Below are positions 8,651 to 16,285 of a stretch of 64,000 nucleotides of DNA, piece after piece. The DNA is taken from assembly GCA_002428965.1 (NCBI GenBank), contig DIYI01000018.1:1-64000 (forward strand), in the 5' to 3' direction. The stretch is from Jejuia sp. UBA6058. Lineage in GTDB: Bacteria > Bacteroidota > Bacteroidia > Flavobacteriales > Flavobacteriaceae. A program made the translations under genes and the position numbers. Position 1 is the first letter of the stretch, and each line of letters opens with the position of its first letter. The notes under the pieces are model-generated. The model did no database searches, was not told where the DNA came from, and worked only from the letters and a program-made list of their open reading frames with translations.

Positions 8651-10042
8651 TTACTGATACTGAGATATTTCTTGAAGCTCACTAATAAACTTATCAGCCA
8701 AAGAAATGGCTTCCTCTTGCGATTTAGCTTCGGTGTAAATTCTAATTATTGGTTCGGTGTTACTCTTACGCAGGTGCACCCAACTTTCAGAGAAATCTAT
8801 TTTGACACCATCAATTGTAGTCAATTGTTCGTTTTGATATCGCGTTTCTATAGTTTTTAAAATTGCATCAACATTCAAATCTGGTGTTAATTCAATCTTC
8901 TTTTTACTCATAAAGTAACTTGGATAGGTTTTTCTCAGTTCGCTAACCTTCATTCCTTTTTCTGCTAACAAACTTAAGAACAAAGCAATTCCAACTAAAG
9001 CATCACGACCGTAGTGCAATTCAGGATAAATAATACCTCCGTTCCCTTCACCACCTATAACTACTTTATTTTTCTTCATTAATTTTACAACATTCACTTC
9101 TCCTACCGCAGAAGCTTCATACTTACCGCCGTGTTTTTCAGTAACGTCCCTAAGTGCACGAGTGGAGCTCATATTACTAACAGTGTTTCCAGGATTGCGA
9201 CTTAATACATAATCGGCACAAGCTACCAAGGTGTATTCCTCACCAAACATGTTTCCATTTTCATCCATAAATGCTAGTCGATCTACATCAGGGTCTACAA
9301 CAATTCCAAAATCTGCATTATGCTTTTTTACAGCATCAGATAAATCAGTTAAATGCTCCTTTAAAGGCTCAGGGTTATGCGGAAAATAACCATTGGGTTC
9401 GCAATATAATTTTACCACATCAACTCCTAGTCGTTCTAAAAGTAGCGGGATTACAATACCGCCCGTAGAGTTGACACCATCTACAACCACTTTAAAACGC
9501 TCTTCTTCAATTGCTTTAACGTTTACTAAGGGTAAATCTAAAACTTCAATAATATGTAAATCGAAATAAGCATCATTTTTTGTGATTTTACCGAGACTAT
9601 CAACGTCGGCAAATTCTATGGTACCACTTTCAGCCAGTTCCAATATTTTAGCACCCTCAACAGCATCCAAAAATTCGCCTTTTTCATTCAAGAGTTTAAG
9701 CGCATTCCATTGTTTTGGGTTGTGACTAGCTGTTAAAATAATTCCCCCATCTGCATGTTCCATTGGTACAGCGACTTCAACAGTAGGCGTAGTAGATAGT
9801 CCCAAATCCACAACATGAATGCCTTGACCAACTAAAGTTTGCATAACCAAGCTTTGAATCATTTCACCAGAAATACGAGCATCTCTTCCGACTACAACTT
9901 TATAATTTTCTTTAACTCTATTCTGTTTTAACCAAGCGCCATATGCCGCAGCGAATTTTACAGCATCAATTGGAGTAAGGTTGTTACCTGCTCTTCCTCC
10001 TATGGTTCCTCTTATTCCTGAAATAGATTTTATTAATGTCAT
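8651..10042 (-). CDS. glmM: Phosphoglucosamine mutase
   Basis: The 463-residue protein of the alpha-D-phosphohexomutase family converts glucosamine-6-phosphate to glucosamine-1-phosphate, feeding UDP-GlcNAc for peptidoglycan and lipid A. The phosphoserine loop TASHNPKQWNALK contains catalytic Ser106. The metal loop DPDVDRLAF is at 250-258, and the sugar-binding GGEGNGG loop comes later. The C-terminal phosphate-binding loop is RKSNTEPIIRIYTEA. The shape is close to the GlmM/phosphomannomutase type common in Bacteroidota, so phosphomannomutase activity cannot be excluded. Its start codon directly follows the stop of the acyltransferase gene, with no gap. Confidence 0.9.
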   Translation of the reverse strand: MTLIKSISGIRGTIGGRAGNNLTPIDAVKFAAAYGAWLKQNRVKENYKVVVGRDARISGEMIQSLVMQTLVGQGIHVVDLGLSTTPTVEVAVPMEHADGGIILTASHNPKQWNALKLLNEKGEFLDAVEGAKILELAESGTIEFADVDSLGKITKNDAYFDLHIIEVLDLPLVNVKAIEEERFKVVVDGVNSTGGIVIPLLLERLGVDVVKLYCEPNGYFPHNPEPLKEHLTDLSDAVKKHNADFGIVVDPDVDRLAFMDENGNMFGEEYTLVACADYVLSRNPGNTVSNMSSTRALRDVTEKHGGKYEASAVGEVNVVKLMKKNKVVIGGEGNGGIIYPELHYGRDALVGIALFLSLLAEKGMKVSELRKTYPSYFMSKKKIELTPDLNVDAILKTIETRYQNEQLTTIDGVKIDFSESWVHLRKSNTEPIIRIYTEAKSQEEAISLADKFISELQEISQYQ

Positions 10043-11110
10043 TTATCGGTATTTAGTTTTTAGTTTTAAAAATGGCATTTCTAAGTACTTAAACGAAATA
10101 TGGGCGAACAAAACACTTAATGCAAAGGTTAAAACATTTATTAAAATTATCGTAAAAAAGTTATTAAACAAATTAAGTTCTTGTAGTTTCAAAAAACCAA
10201 AAACAACTATATTAAGTGCAATTACATGATAGAGATAAATACCATATGAAATTTTACCCAAATAATTAAGAGTACTATTTTTTATGACTACATTTTTATT
10301 ATTAAAACTTATTGTGTGAATAAAAAGACCAAATAGAATGCATGCTATGGCGTTGTTAATGTAGAGCGTTTTAAAAGCGAGTAAATCTGTAAAGAAATAA
10401 ATTGTTGTCAGGCATATAATGAGAAATGGTATAGCAGTATATTTCTTTAAAAATGCCAATTTCCCTTTTTCCTCTAAAATTGCAATTATTCCTCCAAATA
10501 ATAAAAAGAAGTAAACAAAATAATATGTTCTCAAAAACGTAAATCTATTATAATGATATATTAGAAAGTAGATGAATACAATTAACACTAAAACTACTAA
10601 TATTAGTTTTTTACGCAGAAAATATATCAAAGGTGCGATTAAAAGGTAAAATTGTTCTTCTATTCCTATTGACCATAAAACTTCCAAGATGCCTCCAGGA
10701 AAATATTTAAACGTGAATACATTTGGCAAGAAGAAAATAGTTAACAAAATACCATCCAATACTTCATAATTATTGTCAAACGGAATTTTTAAATAAGGAA
10801 GAATAACTTCGTAAAAGAGAAATCCGAAAATGACCACCAATAAATAGGGTGGAAAAATTCTTAAAACCCTTCTTATATAAAAATTTCTTATGGAGAATGA
10901 GCTATTCTGTTTTTTCCTATAAATTATCCTAATAATCAGAAAACCGCTCAAAACAAAAAACATACAAACCGCTTCATATCCCCTATTAAAAATTGGTAAC
11001 GTGTTGTAGTAAGGTAATCCTTGGTTTTTTGAAAGAGATGGTAAATGAAATATAATTACGCAAGACACTAAAAAGAAGCGTAGTGGGTCTAAATTTGGAA
11101 GTTTTACCAT
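10043..11110 (-). CDS. Acyltransferase family 3 membrane protein
   Basis: This 355-residue integral membrane protein has about ten hydrophobic helices. The N-terminal LRFFLVSCVIIFHLPSL has the conserved Arg/His pair of acyltransferase-3 (OafA-like) enzymes, and FFVLSGFLIIR at about 51-61 is the family signature. Members O-acetylate surface polysaccharides, lipopolysaccharide or peptidoglycan from inside the membrane. It lacks an extra SGNH domain, so a second transferase might be needed. It abuts glmM (0 nt) and probably leads the operon, linking it loosely to envelope sugar synthesis. The acceptor is unknown. Confidence 0.88.
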   Translation of the reverse strand: MVKLPNLDPLRFFLVSCVIIFHLPSLSKNQGLPYYNTLPIFNRGYEAVCMFFVLSGFLIIRIIYRKKQNSSFSIRNFYIRRVLRIFPPYLLVVIFGFLFYEVILPYLKIPFDNNYEVLDGILLTIFFLPNVFTFKYFPGGILEVLWSIGIEEQFYLLIAPLIYFLRKKLILVVLVLIVFIYFLIYHYNRFTFLRTYYFVYFFLLFGGIIAILEEKGKLAFLKKYTAIPFLIICLTTIYFFTDLLAFKTLYINNAIACILFGLFIHTISFNNKNVVIKNSTLNYLGKISYGIYLYHVIALNIVVFGFLKLQELNLFNNFFTIILINVLTFALSVLFAHISFKYLEMPFLKLKTKYR

Positions 11111-11131
11111 ACCAGATAATTCTTAAAAGAT

Positions 11132-11139
11132 CAAAAATA
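11132..11139 (-). promoter_or_regulatory. Putative -7 box for the acyltransferase-glmM operon
   Basis: On the minus strand this reads TATTTTTG, matching TAnnTTTG, 22 nt upstream of the acyltransferase start. No good -33 TTG was found at the usual distance. Confidence 0.4.
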
Positions 11140-11153
11140 CATATATTCATTGA

Positions 11154-11756
11154 ATGAATTACCTTGCACATATTTATTTATCAGGAGACAATGTTTTGGT
11201 ATCCATTGGCAACTTTATTGCTGACGGTATTAAAGGCAGGAATTATAAAAATTATGAAAAAGAAGTGCAAATCGGTATCTTGTTACATCGTCATATTGAT
11301 ACATATACAGATGCACATAAAACGGTTAGGTTAAGTACAAAACGCTTACATAAAAAATACGGACACTATTCTGGTATTATTGTCGATATTTTATACGATC
11401 ACTTTCTCGCTAAGAATTGGAAAAATTACTGCTCCACTCCTTTGGAAGAGTATACTGATCAATTCTATAAATCTTTGGAAAGTAACTATGAAATTTTACC
11501 CTCAAGAATTAAGAAATTAATGCCATATATGATGAAGGATAATTGGTTGCTAAGTTATGCTTCCATATCTGGTATTACTAGGGTTCTAGATGGTATGAAC
11601 CGGAGAACTAAAAATCGTTCAGGAATGAACAACGCTATCAATGAGCTTGAAGATTTTTATGATGAATTTGAATCAGAATTCACTAGTTTTTTTGATGAAT
11701 TAATTACGTTTTCAAAGGAAAAACTAGAACAACTTAATCATGATTTAGAAATTTAA
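11154..11756 (+). CDS. Acyl carrier protein phosphodiesterase (AcpH-like, DUF479)
   Basis: The 200-residue protein begins MNYLAHIYLSG, the typical AcpH N-terminus, followed by NFIADGIKG and GILLHRHIDTYTDAH (His and Asp metal ligands of an HD-like fold) and VDILYDHFLAKNW. AcpH hydrolyses the phosphopantetheine group from holo-acyl carrier protein, giving the apo form. The length is near the E. coli enzyme (193). It is monocistronic and divergent from the acyltransferase operon, with only 43 nt between the two starts. The family call is firm; the substrate in Bacteroidota is inferred. Confidence 0.88.
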   Translation: MNYLAHIYLSGDNVLVSIGNFIADGIKGRNYKNYEKEVQIGILLHRHIDTYTDAHKTVRLSTKRLHKKYGHYSGIIVDILYDHFLAKNWKNYCSTPLEEYTDQFYKSLESNYEILPSRIKKLMPYMMKDNWLLSYASISGITRVLDGMNRRTKNRSGMNNAINELEDFYDEFESEFTSFFDELITFSKEKLEQLNHDLEI

Positions 11757-11868
11757 AGTATACTTTTTATAGATTAACGGCATGCAAATCAGTATCTTAT
11801 CGAAAAGAAGGAGTTTCTATCGGTTTTGGCTAAAAATATTTCGAAAGCATAAACACATTTAATACATT

Positions 11869-11886
11869 AGAGGCTTAAATGCCTCT
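11869..11886. repeat. Short hairpin before the 11899 gene
   Basis: AGAGGC and GCCTCT arms (11869-11874, 11881-11886) with a 6-nt loop end 12 nt before the start codon at 11899. It may be a weak regulatory hairpin or chance. Confidence 0.3.
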
Positions 11887-11898
11887 ATCAGCAAATAA

Positions 11899-12597
11899 AT
11901 GAAACTAAAAAAAACTATCAAAATAGCGCTGGGTGTATTTGCTTTTATAACCTTACCAAGTTTATTGTTTTTTAGTTACCTATACTTCAAACATCATCAA
12001 GATTTACCTAATGGGGTTGAAGGAAAAGCTGCTGACGATTTGGCAACAAAAATGCTTATTGCCTTAAATTATGAGGCGTATACCAGTACTGATTATATTG
12101 AGTGGACATTCAAGAATAGACGCCATTATAAATGGGAAAAAACCAATAATACCTGTGAAGTATTCTGGAAGGATTACAAAATTAGATTAGATTTAAAGGA
12201 TCATTCAGAAAGTAAGGCGTATGTTCATGGATTTACTATTGAAGGTGAAATGGGAGCTGAATTGGTCGAAAAGGGTTTAAATTATTTTCAAAAAGATATT
12301 TTTTGGCTCATTGCACCATTTCAGGTTTTCAACTCAGGAGTAAGGCGAGAGTTGGCTACTAATGAAAATGGAGAAAAAGGTTTACTGGTAACGAATAAAA
12401 ACGACGAATCTTATTTATGGCTTTTGGATGATAAGGGCAAACCAATTCGTGTTAATATGTGGGATTCTAGGGCACCTATTGATGGGTTAGTAGCCGAATA
12501 TGGTAGTTGGCAAATCACAGAAACAGGAGTTAAATTGCCTACTTTTCATAAAGTGTTGTATACAGCTTTAAAGATTTCCGATGTAAAGACACATTAA
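11899..12597 (+). CDS. Membrane-anchored conserved protein of unknown function
   Basis: The 232-residue protein has one N-terminal membrane helix (about 8-30, LGVFAFITLPSLLFFSYLYF) and then an extracytoplasmic domain. The domain has many aromatic residues, for example DYIEWTFKNRRHYKWEK and CEVFWKDYKIRLDLK, suggesting a beta-sheet fold like those that bind lipids. It resembles flavobacterial proteins annotated only as hypothetical. The neighbours (AcpH-like gene upstream, uvrA downstream) give no functional clue. A lipid-carrier (LolA-like) shape is possible but unproven. Confidence 0.6.
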   Translation: MKLKKTIKIALGVFAFITLPSLLFFSYLYFKHHQDLPNGVEGKAADDLATKMLIALNYEAYTSTDYIEWTFKNRRHYKWEKTNNTCEVFWKDYKIRLDLKDHSESKAYVHGFTIEGEMGAELVEKGLNYFQKDIFWLIAPFQVFNSGVRRELATNENGEKGLLVTNKNDESYLWLLDDKGKPIRVNMWDSRAPIDGLVAEYGSWQITETGVKLPTFHKVLYTALKISDVKTH

Positions 12598-12676
12598 CTA
12601 TTTTTAACAGTCTACGAGGTATAACTCACTTTTAATTTTAGTACCAAAAAGCGTAACTTCGCAACTTTGCGTTGCT

Positions 12677-15508
12677 ATGACAGAGTTTGAAGAAAAAATT
12701 GAAGTTAAGGGTGCCAGAGTCCATAACCTGAAAAATATTGATGTTTCTATACCCAGAGAAAAACTGGTTGTAATTACAGGGCTATCTGGTAGTGGCAAAT
12801 CTTCACTGGCATTTGACACTATTTATGCAGAAGGTCAAAGGCGCTATATTGAGACGTTTTCTGCCTACGCAAGACAGTTTTTAGGAGGTCTAGAACGGCC
12901 AGACGTTGATAAAATTGATGGTTTATCTCCGGTCATAGCCATAGAACAAAAAACTACGAGTAAATCACCACGTTCCACTGTAGGTACGATTACAGAAATT
13001 TATGACTTTATGCGTTTGCTTTTTGCAAGAGCAAGTGATGCTTACAGTTATAATACCGGCGAAAAAATGGTGAGCTATAGTGATGCGCAAATTAAAGACT
13101 TAATTCTAAAAGATTTTAAAGATAAACGCATTAATATACTAGCACCAATAGTTCGTTCACGGAAGGGACATTATCGAGAACTCTTTGAACAGATTGCTAA
13201 ACAAGGCTTCGTTAAGGTTCGTACTGATGGTGAGGTTAGGGATTTAGTCAAAGGAATGAAGCTAGATCGGTATAAGACACACGATATTGAAATTGTAATT
13301 GATAGACTAGTAGTTAATGCCGATGAGAATAGTGAAAAACGACTTTCTGAAAGCATCAACACCGCTATGTATCATGGAGATGATATTTTAATAATTTTAG
13401 ATCAAGATACCAATAAAACTAGATATTTTAGTAGAAATTTAATGTGTCCTACTTCTGGAATTTCATACCCAAACCCAGAACCAAATAATTTTTCGTTTAA
13501 TTCACCAAAAGGTGCTTGCCCTACTTGTAACGGAATTGGTGAATTGTACAAGGTGAATGTAAATAAAATCATTCCAGACGATTCATTATCCATTAAAAAT
13601 GGGGCGTTAGCACCTCATGGTCCAGAAAAGAAAAGCTGGATTTTCAAACAGTTTGAAACTATAGCACAACGCTTCAATTTTAAGCTAACCGATCCTTACA
13701 AGGATATCCCGGAGGAGGCAAAACAGGTTATACTTTATGGTGGGAATGAAAAATTTTCAGTAGAAAGTAAAACTCTTGGTGTTACTAGAGATTATAAAAT
13801 AGAATTTGAAGGAGTTGCTAATTTTATTGAAAACCAATATAAAACTGCTGATTCTACATCACTTAAGCGTTGGGCTAAAGAATATATGGACAAAATTAAA
13901 TGTCCTACTTGCGACGGCTCTAGGTTAAAGAAAGAGTCACTTTACTTCAAAGTGAATGGTAAAAATATTGCAGAATTGGCAAATATGGATATTGTTGAAC
14001 TTTCAGAATGGTTTAACGATTTACATAATCATTTATCAGAGAAACAATCAAAAATAGCTGATGAGATTTTAAAAGAAATTAAAGCACGATTAAAATTTCT
14101 GTTAGATGTTGGGTTGGACTATTTATCACTAAACAGAAGTTCAAAATCATTGTCTGGAGGTGAAGCCCAACGTATTCGATTAGCTACACAGATAGGTTCT
14201 CAATTGGTTGGTGTACTTTATATTTTGGATGAACCAAGTATAGGTTTGCATCAACGAGATAATGAAAAACTAATTAATTCATTAGTGTCTTTGAGGGATA
14301 TTGGTAATTCGGTAATTGTAGTAGAGCATGATAAAGACATGATAGAACGTGCCGATTATGTGGTTGATATAGGTCCTAAAGCAGGTAAACATGGAGGGGA
14401 AATTATAAGCATTGGGGATCCTGATGAATTAAAGAATCATAAAACGCTTACTGCTGATTATTTAAATGGCACTAAAGAAATTAAAGTGCCTAAAAATCGC
14501 CGTAATGGAAATGGAAAATATCTTGAATTAAAAGGTTGTACTGGGAATAATCTAAAAAACGTCTCTGTAAAATTTCCATTGGGAAAAATGATTGGTGTTA
14601 CTGGTGTTTCTGGAAGTGGTAAGTCTACTTTAATTAACGCGACACTCTATCCTATTCTTAATGCACATTACTTTAATGGGGTTAAAAAGCCAATGCCCTA
14701 TGAAAGCATTAAGGGTTTGGAGTATATTGATAAAGTAATTGATATAAATCAATCGCCTATTGGAAGGACACCAAGGAGTAATCCTGCCACGTATACCAAA
14801 ACATTTGATGAGATAAGAAGTCTTTTTGCTAAAGTACCTGAAGCTATGATACGAGGGTATAAACCAGGGAGATTTAGTTTTAATGTTGCTGGTGGAAGAT
14901 GTGAGACGTGTAAAGGAGGTGGGTTACGGGTAATTGAAATGAACTTTTTACCTGATGTTTATGTGGAGTGCGAAACCTGTCAAGGTAAACGTTTCAACAG
15001 AGAGACATTAGAAATTCGATATAAAGGTAAAAATATAAGTGATGTTTTGAATATGACTATTAATGAGGCTGTTGTCTTTTTTGAGCATATTCCTAAAATC
15101 TATAAAAAACTAAAAACTATTCAAGATGTTGGTTTGGGTTACATTACTTTAGGACAACAAAGCACTACACTTTCTGGAGGTGAAGCGCAACGCATTAAAC
15201 TAGCCTCCGAATTGAGTAAAAGAGACACAGGAAATACATTTTATATATTAGATGAGCCAACTACTGGTCTTCATTTTGAGGACATTCGGGTGCTTATGCA
15301 AGTATTAAATAAGTTGGTTGATAAAGGCAATACTGTATTAATTATAGAGCACAATTTGGACGTAATTAAAATCGTTGATCATATCATTGATATTGGATAT
15401 GAAGGTGGTAAAGGAGGTGGTGAAATAATAGCGGAAGGTACCCCAGAAGAAATTGTAAAACATAAAAAAAGTTATACCGCGAAATTTTTAAAAAAAGAGA
15501 TACACTAA
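12677..15508 (+). CDS. uvrA: Excinuclease ABC subunit A
   Basis: The 943-residue protein is the DNA-damage sensor of nucleotide excision repair, which loads UvrB at lesions. It has two ABC ATPase modules: Walker A GLSGSGKSS near residue 35 and GVSGSGKST near 643. The two signature motifs (LSGGEAQRIRLA and LSGGEAQRIKLA) and their Walker B elements (YILDEPSIGLH, YILDEPTTGLH) are present. Zinc-binding cysteine pairs are visible: CPTCNGIG and CPTCDGSR in the first half, CETCKGGG and CETCQGKRF in the second. Length matches the family. ATG at 12677 is preceded by a possible near-consensus -7 box (CAACTTTG) with a very short leader. The LOG gene follows after 10 nt and is probably co-transcribed. 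Confidence 0.98.
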   Translation: MTEFEEKIEVKGARVHNLKNIDVSIPREKLVVITGLSGSGKSSLAFDTIYAEGQRRYIETFSAYARQFLGGLERPDVDKIDGLSPVIAIEQKTTSKSPRSTVGTITEIYDFMRLLFARASDAYSYNTGEKMVSYSDAQIKDLILKDFKDKRINILAPIVRSRKGHYRELFEQIAKQGFVKVRTDGEVRDLVKGMKLDRYKTHDIEIVIDRLVVNADENSEKRLSESINTAMYHGDDILIILDQDTNKTRYFSRNLMCPTSGISYPNPEPNNFSFNSPKGACPTCNGIGELYKVNVNKIIPDDSLSIKNGALAPHGPEKKSWIFKQFETIAQRFNFKLTDPYKDIPEEAKQVILYGGNEKFSVESKTLGVTRDYKIEFEGVANFIENQYKTADSTSLKRWAKEYMDKIKCPTCDGSRLKKESLYFKVNGKNIAELANMDIVELSEWFNDLHNHLSEKQSKIADEILKEIKARLKFLLDVGLDYLSLNRSSKSLSGGEAQRIRLATQIGSQLVGVLYILDEPSIGLHQRDNEKLINSLVSLRDIGNSVIVVEHDKDMIERADYVVDIGPKAGKHGGEIISIGDPDELKNHKTLTADYLNGTKEIKVPKNRRNGNGKYLELKGCTGNNLKNVSVKFPLGKMIGVTGVSGSGKSTLINATLYPILNAHYFNGVKKPMPYESIKGLEYIDKVIDINQSPIGRTPRSNPATYTKTFDEIRSLFAKVPEAMIRGYKPGRFSFNVAGGRCETCKGGGLRVIEMNFLPDVYVECETCQGKRFNRETLEIRYKGKNISDVLNMTINEAVVFFEHIPKIYKKLKTIQDVGLGYITLGQQSTTLSGGEAQRIKLASELSKRDTGNTFYILDEPTTGLHFEDIRVLMQVLNKLVDKGNTVLIIEHNLDVIKIVDHIIDIGYEGGKGGGEIIAEGTPEEIVKHKKSYTAKFLKKEIH

Positions 15509-15518
15509 ACAAATAAAT

Positions 15519-16208
15519 ATGAGAAAAGAACAACACCACAAAAGCTGGAATGCCATTAAAACAAACGATTCGTGGGCTATTTTTAAAATAATGGGCGAAT
15601 TTGTAAATGGCTTTGAGAAGATGAGTAAAATTGGACCTTGTGTTTCAATTTTCGGGTCTGCAAGAACAAAACCAGAACACGAGTATTATCAACTAACGGT
15701 GGAAGTAGCGAATAAAATTGTAGATTCTGGCTACGGAGTTATCACTGGAGGCGGCCCTGGTATTATGGAAGCTGGAAATAAAGGGGCACATTTAGGTGAA
15801 GGTACCTCTGTTGGTCTTAATATAGAGTTACCTTTTGAACAACATAATAATCCATATATAGATTCTGATAAGAGCTTAGATTTTGATTATTTCTTCGTTA
15901 GAAAGGTTATGTTTGTTAAATACTCACAGGGTTTTGTGGTGATGCCTGGGGGGTTTGGAACTCTAGATGAATTGTTTGAAGCTCTTACCTTAATACAAAC
16001 TCAGAAAATCGAGAAGTTTCCAATCATACTTGTAGGTACAAAATTTTGGGGCGGATTAATGGACTGGATTAAGGAAACGTTGTTGGAAAAAAATGGTAAC
16101 ATTAGTCCAAAGGATACAGATTTAATATATCTTGTTGATACGGCGGACGAGGTAATTGAAATTTTAGACAATTTCTATAAAGAATACCGACTAAGCCCTA
16201 ATTTCTAA
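15519..16208 (+). CDS. LOG family (TIGR00730) protein, Rossmann-type
   Basis: The 229-residue protein has both hallmarks of the LOG/lysine decarboxylase-like family: GGGPGIMEA at 77-85 and PGGFGTLDE at 143-151. Plant and some bacterial LOG proteins release cytokinin-type bases from nucleoside monophosphates (phosphoribohydrolase), and others such as PpnN cleave nucleotides. The true substrate here is unknown, and lysine decarboxylase is a misnomer for the family. It lies 10 nt after uvrA, so the two share a transcript. The N-terminal 35 residues (KSWNAIKTNDSWAIFKIMGE) are an extension seen in longer flavobacterial members. Confidence 0.88.
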   Translation: MRKEQHHKSWNAIKTNDSWAIFKIMGEFVNGFEKMSKIGPCVSIFGSARTKPEHEYYQLTVEVANKIVDSGYGVITGGGPGIMEAGNKGAHLGEGTSVGLNIELPFEQHNNPYIDSDKSLDFDYFFVRKVMFVKYSQGFVVMPGGFGTLDELFEALTLIQTQKIEKFPIILVGTKFWGGLMDWIKETLLEKNGNISPKDTDLIYLVDTADEVIEILDNFYKEYRLSPNF

Positions 16209-16285
16209 TGCATTTTTGAGTTTTAGATGATATAATTTAATCCTTATATTGCTGCGCTTTTTTAATAGCAATAAAAAATCCCAAT

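Noticed and set aside
10986..11171. 61-codon minus-strand frame overlapping the acyltransferase start
   Set aside because: It overlaps the identified acyltransferase gene in another frame, and its product shows no features.
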